From positions 733,276 through 797,275 of the forward strand of contig NZ_VLLI01000001.1 in the NCBI RefSeq assembly GCF_007830615.1: a stretch of DNA of 64,000 nt. The letters are read 5' to 3'. A program made the position numbers and the translations under genes. The notes beneath the pieces are model-generated. The model saw only the letters and a program-made list of their open reading frames with translations, was not told the origin of the DNA and did not search any database. Shown in pieces: positions 46,217 through 55,574 of the stretch. Each line of letters begins with the position of its first letter. Positions within the stretch are counted from its first letter, which is position 1. The stretch is from Mucilaginibacter frigoritolerans (GTDB taxonomy: Bacteria; Bacteroidota; Bacteroidia; Sphingobacteriales; Sphingobacteriaceae).

Positions 46217-47452
46217 ATGCTTGCAGAAATTATAACCATTGGCGACGAAATACTTATAGGTCAAATTGTTGATACCAATTCGGCCTGGATAGCCCAGGAG
46301 TTAAATAATATTGGTATACGAATTAAGCAAATCTCATCAGTTTCTGATGATCGCGAACATATTTTAGCTGCGCTTAAGGAAGCAAGCAAAAGGGCAGATG
46401 TTATTTTAATAACAGGCGGACTTGGCCCTACAAAAGATGATATCACCAAAAAAACTTTGGCTGATTATTTTGGCGTTGGCTTTGTTGAGAATAAGGATGC
46501 GCTTGATAATGTGCTGCAAATTTTTTCAAGGTACAACAGGCCTATGCTTGATGTTAATCGCTTACAGGCCCAGGTGCCAGCTAATTGCGAAGTAATATTA
46601 AACAAGAATGGTACTGCACCCGGTATGTGGTTTAATGTTGATGGGAAAATTTATGTATCAATGCCAGGTGTGCCGCACGAGATGATGTATATGATGGAGG
46701 ATTCGGTGATTCCAAAGCTTAAAACATCATTAAAGCTGCCATTCATTATCCATAAAACTATTTTAACTGTTGGCGAAGGTGAATCATACTTAGCTGAACG
46801 GATTGCCGATATTGAAGATGCATTGCCATCCTATATTAAACTGGCGTATCTGCCTAAACTAGGACAGGTGCGATTAAGATTAAGTGCATACGGCGAAGAT
46901 GAAGTTTTATTAAAGGAGAAGATAAATGAGTTTTCGGCCAAAATAGTTGAACGTGTTGCTAACGTTGTTGCAGCTGAAGAAGATATACCGGTTGAAAAGG
47001 CGATATTAAACTACATGGAACAAAAAGGCTTTACCTTATCGGTAGCCGAAAGCTGTACAGGCGGATACATTTCACATTTGTTTACGCAGCATCCCGGTTC
47101 ATCAAAAGTGTTTTTTGGTGGAGCTGTTTCTTATTCGTATGAATTAAAGGAAAGTATTTTGGGGGTGAAAAATGAAACGTTGCAAAAGTATGGAGCAGTG
47201 AGTGAAGAAACTGCTACCGAAATGGTTCAAGGAGCATTGCTGAATTTTAAATCGGATTATGCAATTGCGGTAACCGGTATTGCTGGTCCGGATGGCGGAA
47301 CGCCTGACAAACCTGTTGGTACCGTGTGGATTGCAGTTGCAAATGTTAATAAAATGGTAGTAAAGAAATTAACATTTGGTAATAAACGCCATCAAAACAT
47401 TGAAAGAAGCGCAATATCAGCTTTAAATATGTTGAATACTTTACTTCACTAA
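46217..47452 (+). CDS. cinA: CinA family nicotinamide-nucleotide amidohydrolase
   Basis: The 411-residue two-domain protein has the N-terminal MoCF-like domain (ITIGDEILIGQIVDTNSAWI, ITGGLGPTKDDITKK) and the C-terminal PncC amidase domain (VAESCTGGYISHLF, GAVSYSYELKESILGV, VTGIAGPDGGTPDKPVGTV). CinA recycles NMN and ADP-ribose; in some bacteria it is linked to competence. It begins 2 bases after the OstA-like stop, so the two are likely co-transcribed. Confidence 0.96.
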   Translation: MLAEIITIGDEILIGQIVDTNSAWIAQELNNIGIRIKQISSVSDDREHILAALKEASKRADVILITGGLGPTKDDITKKTLADYFGVGFVENKDALDNVLQIFSRYNRPMLDVNRLQAQVPANCEVILNKNGTAPGMWFNVDGKIYVSMPGVPHEMMYMMEDSVIPKLKTSLKLPFIIHKTILTVGEGESYLAERIADIEDALPSYIKLAYLPKLGQVRLRLSAYGEDEVLLKEKINEFSAKIVERVANVVAAEEDIPVEKAILNYMEQKGFTLSVAESCTGGYISHLFTQHPGSSKVFFGGAVSYSYELKESILGVKNETLQKYGAVSEETATEMVQGALLNFKSDYAIAVTGIAGPDGGTPDKPVGTVWIAVANVNKMVVKKLTFGNKRHQNIERSAISALNMLNTLLH

Positions 47453-47508
47453 AAGTAAGAAATAACAATAAAATCAGCTAATTTTGGCCTTTACGATAAC
47501 TAGTGTCT

Positions 47509-49044
47509 ATGGCTAAATATAAACTGTTACTGCCTAAAATGGGGGAAAGTGTTGCGGAGGCAACCGTAATCAAATGGACAAAAAATCCGGGAGATTATAT
47601 TGAAGCCGACGAAACAGTAATGGAAATTGCTACGGATAAGGTAGATTCTGATGTTCCATCTCCGGTTGCAGGCAAATTGATTGAGCAATTCTTTAAAGAT
47701 AATGATGTAGTTCAGGTAGGTGCAATTATTGCAATAATTGAAACTAATGAGCCTGAAGAGGAAGTAAAAGGACCTTCTTTGCAACATGAATCTGTTGTAG
47801 CCGAAACTCCAAAACCTGTTGAAGAAGTACATCAACCCATAATTGAACCGTTTGCAACTGATAGTACTAATGCATCTGAAGCAATAGTTCCGCCTGTATT
47901 TGAGGATTATCGTTCGGATTTTGCCCAGGCAGTTCCTTACATTGATCAAATTGAGCAGACAAATGTACCTGGTGTAGAAAGTGCTGCTAAAAATTCGCTG
48001 CGTTTTTATTCTCCGTTGGTAAAAAATATAGCTGCACAAGAAGGAATAAGCAGTGTTGAATTGGATCAAATTACAGGTACAGGCGCTGAAGGTCGTTTAA
48101 CAAAAGACGATTTGCTGGCTTATATCCAAAATAGGTTTAAACCAAACCCTTCGTTTGAAAATAATCCGGTTAAAGCAGAACCTGTTTTGGCCAACACTAT
48201 TGAAGCGCCGAAATCAGAGCCTGTAGTTGAAAAATCCCAACCAGTTATTGAAACGCCTGCTCCCGTAACCGAAGTTCCAAAAGTAACGCCTGCTGCTCAA
48301 TCAGAACCAGTTCCGGTAGCAAAATCTGTATCGGGTGAAGATGAAATTATTGAGATGGACAGAATGCGCCGCATAATTGCCGATCATATGGTAATGAGCA
48401 AGCATACTTCGCCACACGTTACCTCGTTTGTTGAAGCAGATGTAACTAATATTGTTTTGTGGCGCGAGAAGATAAAGAGTAGCTTTGAGAAACGCGAAGG
48501 TGAAAAGATAACCTTTACCCCAATTTTTATTGAGGCGGTAGTAAGGGCCATAAAAGATTTACCGATGATCAATATCCAGGTAAATGGAACACAAATCATT
48601 AAAAAGAAAGATATCAATATCAGTATGGCAACTGCTTTGCCAAATGGTAACCTGATAGTTCCGGTAATAAAGAAAGCTGATGAATTAAGTCTGATTGGCT
48701 TAACCAAAGCTGTTAATGACCTGGCAAGCCGCGCCCGTACCAATAAATTAAAACCAGATGATGTACAAGGTGGTACATTTACTATCACCAATGTAGGTTC
48801 ATTTGGTAATGTAATGGGTACGCCTATTATTAACCAGCCGCAGGTAGCTATTTTAGCCGTTGGCGCTATCAAGAAAAAGCCTGCAGTGATTGAAACCTTA
48901 CAAGGCGATATGATTGCGATCCGTCATATGATGTTCTTGTCATTATCATACGATCACCGTGTGGTTGATGGATCATTGGGCGGATCATTTGTAAGGCGAG
49001 TTGCCGATTATCTTGAGAACTGGGATCCTGGAAGAGAATTGTAA
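47509..49044 (+). CDS. 2-oxoacid dehydrogenase E2 (dihydrolipoamide acyltransferase)
   Basis: The ATG at 47509 is used; a GTG two codons earlier is also possible. The 511-residue E2 has a lipoyl domain with the lipoylated Lys44 in ATDKVDSD, a Pro/Glu/Val-rich linker, a peripheral-subunit binding domain (LVKNIAAQEGISSVELDQIT, about 165-205), a second linker and a catalytic domain with His483 and Asp487 in DHRVVDGSLGG. It transfers acyl groups in a pyruvate, branched-chain or oxoglutarate complex; which one is uncertain. E1 and E3 genes are absent nearby. A strong terminator follows. Confidence 0.94.
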   Translation: MAKYKLLLPKMGESVAEATVIKWTKNPGDYIEADETVMEIATDKVDSDVPSPVAGKLIEQFFKDNDVVQVGAIIAIIETNEPEEEVKGPSLQHESVVAETPKPVEEVHQPIIEPFATDSTNASEAIVPPVFEDYRSDFAQAVPYIDQIEQTNVPGVESAAKNSLRFYSPLVKNIAAQEGISSVELDQITGTGAEGRLTKDDLLAYIQNRFKPNPSFENNPVKAEPVLANTIEAPKSEPVVEKSQPVIETPAPVTEVPKVTPAAQSEPVPVAKSVSGEDEIIEMDRMRRIIADHMVMSKHTSPHVTSFVEADVTNIVLWREKIKSSFEKREGEKITFTPIFIEAVVRAIKDLPMINIQVNGTQIIKKKDINISMATALPNGNLIVPVIKKADELSLIGLTKAVNDLASRARTNKLKPDDVQGGTFTITNVGSFGNVMGTPIINQPQVAILAVGAIKKKPAVIETLQGDMIAIRHMMFLSLSYDHRVVDGSLGGSFVRRVADYLENWDPGREL

Positions 49045-49057
49045 ATCTAAATACATG

Positions 49058-49090
49058 TCCCGCCTTAACAAAGGCGGGATTTTTTGTTTT
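49058..49090 (+). terminator. Rho-independent terminator after the E2 gene
   Basis: A 9-bp stem (TCCCGCCTT at 49058-49066 with AAGGCGGGA at 49071-49079), a 4-base loop and TTTTTTGTTTT to 49090. Confidence 0.93.
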
Positions 49091-49215
49091 ATAGCACAGT
49101 TTACCTCAAGAAGACGCTATTTCTGAATTTGTACAGCTTTGTACCAACATGTACAGGCTGTGAATTGGCTGATGTTTTATTCATTCCGTAATTTGAATTA
49201 TAACAATTACATTGA

Positions 49216-50004
49216 ATGAAAAACCTAATCAAACCTGCGCGCATTTCTTACGGTATTTTAATAGCCGCATTGGCCATACAGCAAATCTTTTACAAAGATT
49301 TTAGGCCGGTAATTTTGCCACCATGGCACCCATCTATTACTGGTTACGCCATTTATGTTTACGTAATAAGCACCCTTTTTATTGCGGGTGGAGTTGCCAT
49401 TATTTTTGAAGTAGGTAGCAGACCGGTATCCCTTATTTTGGGTGGAGTATTGCTCTTGCTTTTTTGCATTTGCCAGATTCCATATGAACTTATTGTCGAT
49501 CCTTATTATAAACATTTTGGTGTTTGGGTAAATGCCTTGAAAGAACTTGCCATGGCAGGTGGTGCTTTCGTTGTAGCCGGATCATTTATGACGAAAGATG
49601 AAGGTAAAGAAAACTCATTAATTATGCTCCTGGAAAGATTGATTCCTTTAGGCAACGTTTTCTTTTGTATAATGATTGTGGGCTTTGGAATTGACCATTT
49701 TTTGTATGCTGATGGTATTTCAACATTGGTGCCCAACTGGATGCCCTTGCATCTGTTCTGGACATACTTTGCTGGCGTGGCTCTAATAGGCTCTGGATTA
49801 AGTATTATCTTGAGGATAAGGCTTAAATTGAGTTCGTTATTGCTTGCGCTAATGATATTTTTATGGCTCGTTTTGTTGCACATCCCACGTGCCTTTACCG
49901 ACCCTTATTCACTACAGGGTAACGAGGTTTCGAGCGTGTTTGAGGCATTTGGCTTTAGTGGTATTGCATTTTTAATGGCTTACGGATACCACACCAAAAA
50001 ATAA
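49216..50004 (+). CDS. Multi-pass membrane protein (DoxX-like)
   Basis: The 262-residue protein has about seven to eight hydrophobic helices arranged as two similar halves: each half begins with a segment containing HF/DF-L-x-P and W (KDFRPVILPPWHPSITGYAI; YADGISTLVPNWMPLHLFWT). This internal repeat resembles DoxX/DUF417-like inner membrane proteins. No catalytic residue can be named. It converges with the glycosyltransferase gene, leaving only 1 base between their stops. Confidence 0.65.
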   Translation: MKNLIKPARISYGILIAALAIQQIFYKDFRPVILPPWHPSITGYAIYVYVISTLFIAGGVAIIFEVGSRPVSLILGGVLLLLFCICQIPYELIVDPYYKHFGVWVNALKELAMAGGAFVVAGSFMTKDEGKENSLIMLLERLIPLGNVFFCIMIVGFGIDHFLYADGISTLVPNWMPLHLFWTYFAGVALIGSGLSIILRIRLKLSSLLLALMIFLWLVLLHIPRAFTDPYSLQGNEVSSVFEAFGFSGIAFLMAYGYHTKK

Positions 50005-50005
50005 A

Positions 50006-51178
50006 TTAAGCAACTATTGAAGTTGCAGATTGTTCCTTATTGAATTTGCGGAATATCGTTTCATAAATAATCTTTAACCATATCAGTACGCAAGGCAAAG
50101 CTTTCAATTTATAAGGCACCACATAATTCATTTTAATATATCGTGGAAATAAATCAGATGGCGACATAACGGTTAATATTAGCGCAAAAACCAGCAAACC
50201 TATTTCAAAACCGGTAACTGGTCTGTTCAGATTCATAAACCAAATACCCACACCGGCTACTGCAATAATATAAGTTGGCGACTCAGACGAGCTGCTGAAA
50301 ATAATAACAAATACTAAGGTTGATGCCAGTAATAAAAGTTGGTAGGGTACAGTATTGTATTCCTTTATTCTTAAATACCAGATTGCAAATAGCACAATCG
50401 CAGGTGCTATTATAGTGATGTTTGATAATTGCCTGTAGTTGAATATATTACGAATAAGCCCCATTGCAGAAATATCCTGCAAGCTTGGGCCTATATTGGC
50501 AAGGTTCTTTTGCACTAAATCGCCATACCAATCATGATAAGTATGGATGATATAGGATGGTGAAGAGATAGCCATTGGCAGTAAAAACAACACTACAGAC
50601 CAAAATAGAAGGCTTAAAATAAACTTCGGCTTGTTTTTTGAAAAGAAGAAGAATGCCAGGCCAACTATTGGATAAAGCTTGATAAATGTTCCGGCAACAA
50701 TCATCAGTGCAGCCCAGAAATCTTTTTCGTTCCTAATAAAAACATAGGCCAATATAATTAAAGCACCTATAAATGGATTAATCTCCACGTTTGATGAAGA
50801 CGTCATCAGCTCATGGGCACAAATAAGTAAAATAGCCAGATATTGATACTCAGTTATAGGTAGTGCCTTAATGGCTTTGTATAATATCCAGGCGTTAAAC
50901 ATCACCCATAATATTACCCCAAAACCATCTGGTAACAAAGCAAACGGAGCCATTAATAGAGCGAACACCGGCCCGTAATGATTTAAATCCTGAAATTGGG
51001 GTTGATAGCCGAAAATAGTATGCTGATGAATAACATTGATAAAGTTATATTTATATACAAAGTAATTGTTGTGAATGTGGTTAAGCAGTACGCTTTTACC
51101 AACCGCAAAAAAGCTAAGACCAAAGTATAGTGTAAATACAAAAGGTTTGTTTTTTACAAGATTAGCAAGTTTACTCAT
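50006..51178 (-). CDS. GT87-type membrane mannosyltransferase-like protein (DUF2029)
   Basis: The 390-residue protein is an integral membrane glycosyltransferase of the GT-C kind. It has about ten helices, an early periplasmic loop with GYQPQFQDLNHYGPVFALL (the expected acidic Asp and YGP motif of DUF2029/GT87), and INPFIGALIILAYVF and PSLQDISAMGLI segments. These enzymes use polyprenyl-phosphate sugars. The sugar and acceptor are unknown. It stands apart from the methionine operon. Confidence 0.8.
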   Translation of the reverse strand: MSKLANLVKNKPFVFTLYFGLSFFAVGKSVLLNHIHNNYFVYKYNFINVIHQHTIFGYQPQFQDLNHYGPVFALLMAPFALLPDGFGVILWVMFNAWILYKAIKALPITEYQYLAILLICAHELMTSSSNVEINPFIGALIILAYVFIRNEKDFWAALMIVAGTFIKLYPIVGLAFFFFSKNKPKFILSLLFWSVVLFLLPMAISSPSYIIHTYHDWYGDLVQKNLANIGPSLQDISAMGLIRNIFNYRQLSNITIIAPAIVLFAIWYLRIKEYNTVPYQLLLLASTLVFVIIFSSSSESPTYIIAVAGVGIWFMNLNRPVTGFEIGLLVFALILTVMSPSDLFPRYIKMNYVVPYKLKALPCVLIWLKIIYETIFRKFNKEQSATSIVA

Positions 51179-51282
51179 CAGCTTAAATTATAGCGGTATG
51201 CTTGCAAAGATAATAATCCGCCTAATAATACCTGCATAGCACAGAAGATGCTTAACTACGTTCCATGGCAAATGGAACAAGC

Positions 51283-51306
51283 AAAAAAGGCCCCTTTGCA
51301 GGAGCC
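51283..51306 (-). terminator. Rho-independent terminator of the methionine operon
   Basis: On the minus strand GGCTCC (51306-51301) pairs with GGGGCC (51294-51289) including one G-U pair, followed by six T (51288-51283). It lies 40 bases behind the hom stop. A second small stem (GTTCCA / TGGAAC, 51260-51277) follows. Confidence 0.85.
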
Positions 51307-51345
51307 GTTTTTAAACTAAATAAACCTAAATGAAAATATAAAATT

Positions 51346-52581
51346 TTAAAATGCTTCTTCAGCTACTGTTGCTTCAGCCGCCAGATTTACACCAGCAAGC
51401 TGATCGGCAAAGGCTACAAATGCTTTGTTGTTGGCTATTAATTGTTGGTTATCAATAAGGCTTTGCAGATTGATTTTACCAATAACAAACTTATAGCTGC
51501 CCGAATAATAACGCTCATGGATATGGGTGAAATTTAGCGTCTCTACTAATGCTTCATCCTCATAGCGTAGATAAATATTCAGTTCAATATCATTGGTGAA
51601 GTTAAGACTGGTGCGTTCTTTCGCCTTTTTGTATTCGTACGCGTAATCATAACGTAAAGCGGCTATATCAGATAATACAGCAGAACCAGTTGGGTGTCCT
51701 CCGGCACCTTTTCCGAAAAAGAATTGCTGATCGGCAAAGGCGGCTTGTACAATTACACCGTTGTATTCGTATTCTACATTGTATAAAAATTCTTTTTCGT
51801 TTACAAATTTGGGTAGTACAAACAAGGCTACATGTTGATCGTCAAGTTCTTTAGCTACCGGAACCAGTTTTATCTTCAGGTTCTTTTCACGGGCGTATTG
51901 CAGATCGTTTGCGGCAAGATTTTGGATGCCAAGGTTAAATACATCATCAGGGTTAACAATTACACCATAAGCATGTGAAGCGGCTATTACCAGTTTATAT
52001 TTGGCATCAAAACCGCCCACATCACTGGTAGGGTCCGTTTCAGCAAAACCAAGGTCTTGCGCCTGTTTTAGTGCTGTATCATAATCCATATTCTCATTAA
52101 ATCCTTTAGAAAGAATGTAATTGGATGATCCGTTAAAAATACCACTGATAGAGTGTAGTAACTCATTATCATAATATTCTTCCAGATTACGGATAATAGG
52201 AATACTGCCGCAAACCGCACCTTCATATAACAAAGAAGTGCCATGTTTTTGCTGAAGGTCAATAAGCTCCTTTAAATGCAGGGCAATCATTTTTTTACTG
52301 GCCGAAACCACATTTTTGCCAGAGCTTAATGCTCTCGAAACAATTTCAAACGCTGCTTCGGTATCATTTATCAGCTCAACAATGGTATTTATTTCCGGGT
52401 TGTCCAGCAATTCATCGCGTTCAGTCGTGAATAGGTGTGCTGGAAGTGTACGTTGTTTGTGCGCGTCTTTAATGGCGATCTTTTTGATCTCCAGATTCAG
52501 ATGTTTGGTTTTAATAATGTCATACAAACCCTGGCCAACCACGCCAAAGCCAAATAGTCCGATGTTTAGTTTTTTGCTCAT
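51346..52581 (-). CDS. hom: Homoserine dehydrogenase
   Basis: The 411-residue monofunctional enzyme reduces aspartate semialdehyde to homoserine. The Rossmann motif is GLFGFGVVGQGLYDI, the catalytic-domain landmarks include GAVCGSIPIIRNLEEYYD, GIFNGSSNYILSKG and AQDLGFAETDPTSDVGGFDA with the substrate Asp/Glu and Lys (FDAKYKLVI). It lacks a fused aspartokinase; the last 60 residues could be a degenerate ACT-like tail. Its ATG overlaps the metX stop by one base (TAATG), so it is translationally coupled and feeds homoserine to MetX. Confidence 0.94.
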   Translation of the reverse strand: MSKKLNIGLFGFGVVGQGLYDIIKTKHLNLEIKKIAIKDAHKQRTLPAHLFTTERDELLDNPEINTIVELINDTEAAFEIVSRALSSGKNVVSASKKMIALHLKELIDLQQKHGTSLLYEGAVCGSIPIIRNLEEYYDNELLHSISGIFNGSSNYILSKGFNENMDYDTALKQAQDLGFAETDPTSDVGGFDAKYKLVIAASHAYGVIVNPDDVFNLGIQNLAANDLQYAREKNLKIKLVPVAKELDDQHVALFVLPKFVNEKEFLYNVEYEYNGVIVQAAFADQQFFFGKGAGGHPTGSAVLSDIAALRYDYAYEYKKAKERTSLNFTNDIELNIYLRYEDEALVETLNFTHIHERYYSGSYKFVIGKINLQSLIDNQQLIANNKAFVAFADQLAGVNLAAEATVAEEAF

Positions 52582-53636
52582 TATGCAGTGCGTTGCAATT
52601 CAATAATTTTTCCTTTTACGTCTGTTTTAAAAAAGGAAGTGATGATATTTGTTAATACTCCGGTTTCAATTAAAAAACCATCGTGTCCGTAAAACGAATC
52701 TAATTCGGCGAAAACCGATTTTGGGATGTGCTGAAACAGGTATTGCTGCTCCTCAATAGGAAACAACACATCTGATTTAATACCGATAACCAATGTACGT
52801 GCTTTTATCAGGCTTAAAGCCTTTTCAACCCCATGGCGGTTGCGGCCTACATTGTGTGAATCCATGGTTTTTGACAGATACCAATAGCTGTAGGCATTAA
52901 ATCTGTTCACCAGCTTTTCACCCTGGTAGTTTTGGTATGATGCCGCTTTGTAGCCATCTACATGATTGTCTTTTTCTTCCTGCTGTGTAATGCCGTAGGT
53001 TTTGTAGTTACGATAGGAGAGTAATGCTATACTGCGGGCAGCTTTTAATCCCTTTTTACCTCCATCGGGAGCGTTGGCATAAAAAGTACGATCAGTACTG
53101 ATAGCCAGGCGCTGAGACTCATTAAAAGCTATTCCCCATGGTGAATGACGGGCGTTTGTGGCTATTAGTATCAAATTCTTAATACGCTCGGGTTCCATAA
53201 TGGCCCATTCAGATGCTTGCTGACCGCCCAGCGATCCTCCTAATAAAATTCCTATCTCTTTAATTCCTAAATGGTCGGCTAATAACTGATGTCCCTTTAC
53301 AATATCTCTTATAGTAAATTGCGGGAAAGCAAGATAATAAGGATGTCCGGTAACCGGGTTTATACTTAACGGATTACTGGTGCCATATGGTGACCCCAAA
53401 ATATTGGCGCATACAATAAAATGCTCTTTAGGATTAAAGTAATCATTCTCGCCAAAAAAACCTTTCCACCAGTCAAAAACATCAGAATTTGCTGTAAGCG
53501 CATGGCATACCCATACTACATTGTCGCGGTTTTTGTTTAGTGTTCCGTATGTATTAAATCCAATCTCAAGCTCAGCTAATTCCTTGCCCGATTCTAGTTT
53601 AAAAGGCTTTTCGTATTTAAAAATCTCTGTACTCAT
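52581..53636 (-). CDS. metX: Homoserine O-acetyltransferase
   Basis: The 351-residue alpha/beta hydrolase-fold enzyme activates homoserine with acetyl-CoA. The nucleophile Ser135 is in GGSLGGQQASEW, the oxyanion/cofactor region is VCHALTANSDVF, ANILGSPYGTSNP is a family marker, and the catalytic Asp and His are in SDVLFPIEEQ and YGHDGFLIE. It lies in the order metY-metX-hom and overlaps hom by one base. Acetyl rather than succinyl transfer is inferred from the family and from neighbouring metY. Confidence 0.96.
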   Translation of the reverse strand: MSTEIFKYEKPFKLESGKELAELEIGFNTYGTLNKNRDNVVWVCHALTANSDVFDWWKGFFGENDYFNPKEHFIVCANILGSPYGTSNPLSINPVTGHPYYLAFPQFTIRDIVKGHQLLADHLGIKEIGILLGGSLGGQQASEWAIMEPERIKNLILIATNARHSPWGIAFNESQRLAISTDRTFYANAPDGGKKGLKAARSIALLSYRNYKTYGITQQEEKDNHVDGYKAASYQNYQGEKLVNRFNAYSYWYLSKTMDSHNVGRNRHGVEKALSLIKARTLVIGIKSDVLFPIEEQQYLFQHIPKSVFAELDSFYGHDGFLIETGVLTNIITSFFKTDVKGKIIELQRTA

Positions 53637-53653
53637 TCTCTTCTCTATTTTTT

Positions 53654-53684
53654 AAGCCGGAAGGTCTCTCAGGTCTTCCGGCTT
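53654..53684. other. Strong hairpin between metY and metX
   Basis: AAGCCGGAAG (53654-53663) pairs perfectly with CTTCCGGCTT (53675-53684) around an 11-base loop. In the operon direction (minus) it is followed by AAAAAATAG rather than a U run, so it is not a terminator there, while on the plus strand it is followed by TTT. It may be an RNA-processing or stability element between the two genes. Confidence 0.65.
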
Positions 53685-53700
53685 TTTGGGTCTTCAGACC

Positions 53701-55140
<1,440 letters not shown>

Positions 55141-55146
55141 TAAGGC

Positions 55147-55263
55147 TCAGCAACAGCAACGCATACACATATGGTTGCCAGCATAGCTGTAACAATACAC
55201 AGGTATATAAGTAGGTTGTGCCTTAAAAATGTTTTGCAGAATGTAATTAATCAGACTTTTCAT
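55147..55263 (-). CDS. Cysteine-rich leader peptide (38 aa) upstream of metY
   Basis: An ATG at 55263 opens 38 codons followed by TGA (55149-55147). The product begins MKSLINYILQNIF, has a Tyr-rich middle (PTYIPVYCYSYAG) and ends M-C-M-R-C-C-C-stop, so four of the last six residues are Cys. It starts 8 bases behind the 3' strand of riboswitch stem P1 and ends 135 bases before the metY ATG. The terminal Cys run is the hallmark of leader peptides that sense charged tRNA-Cys by ribosome stalling, known in other phyla. The role here is inferred; no family name is claimed. Confidence 0.6.
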   Translation of the reverse strand: MKSLINYILQNIFKAQPTYIPVYCYSYAGNHMCMRCCC

Positions 55264-55271
55264 GGTTGTTA

Positions 55272-55380
55272 ATTTATATTCCCCGGGGTTATTTGCCGGG
55301 ACAGGAATTGGCACCTTCTTCAACATTGAAGGGTTGCCAGCGGGTCATTGAGCCTGATCTCTCGCCGCTTCTTTATAAAT
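55272..55380 (-). promoter_or_regulatory. SAM-I (S-box) riboswitch controlling the met operon
   Basis: Read on the minus strand the segment contains the conserved S-box blocks in order: GAGAGATCAGGCTCAATGA, CGCTGGCAACCC, a hairpin of CTTCAATGTTGAAG, AAGGTGCCAATTCCTGTCCC, and a closing stem P1 (ATTTATA at 55380-55374 with TATAAAT at 55278-55272). P2 is formed by CAGG and CCTG. This is the Bacteroidota version of the SAM-I aptamer, consistent with its place before metY-metX-hom. Binding of SAM should lower expression. P1 ends 8 bases before the leader-peptide ATG, suggesting control of translation start. Confidence 0.88.
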
Positions 55381-55432
55381 CAAAACCTGGGTGAGAGGTA
55401 ATGATCATTGGTATTGCTACCAAATTTTGTTT

Positions 55433-55465
55433 CAAAGATAGGATGTTATCATTGTAAATTCCAAA
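55433..55465 (-). promoter_or_regulatory. Promoter of the methionine operon
   Basis: On the minus strand TTTG (55465-55462) and TATCTTTG (55440-55433) match the Bacteroidota -33 (TTTG) and -7 (TAnnTTTG) boxes exactly, with 21 bases between. A start near 55426 would give a 45-base lead into the riboswitch. Confidence 0.7.
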
Positions 55466-55574
55466 TAAAATTTTTATTTGTTGATTTCGATGGAAGGTGA
55501 GAAGATAAAAGAGGAAAGAAAAAGCTTTATCATTGACGTTAATATTAACATAGGTTCAAAGAAGCCTAAACAGT

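Noticed and set aside
47527..48069. 180-codon minus-strand frame inside the E2 gene
   Set aside because: Cys-, Tyr- and Phe-rich shadow of the lipoyl domain and linker with no recognisable fold.
48384..48872. 162-codon minus-strand frame inside the E2 catalytic domain
   Set aside because: Antisense shadow; the plus-strand frame is a clear acyltransferase.
53641..53700. Rho-independent terminator ending metY
   Set aside because: The hairpin is strong, but the bases behind it in the operon direction are A-rich, so it lacks a U tract there.
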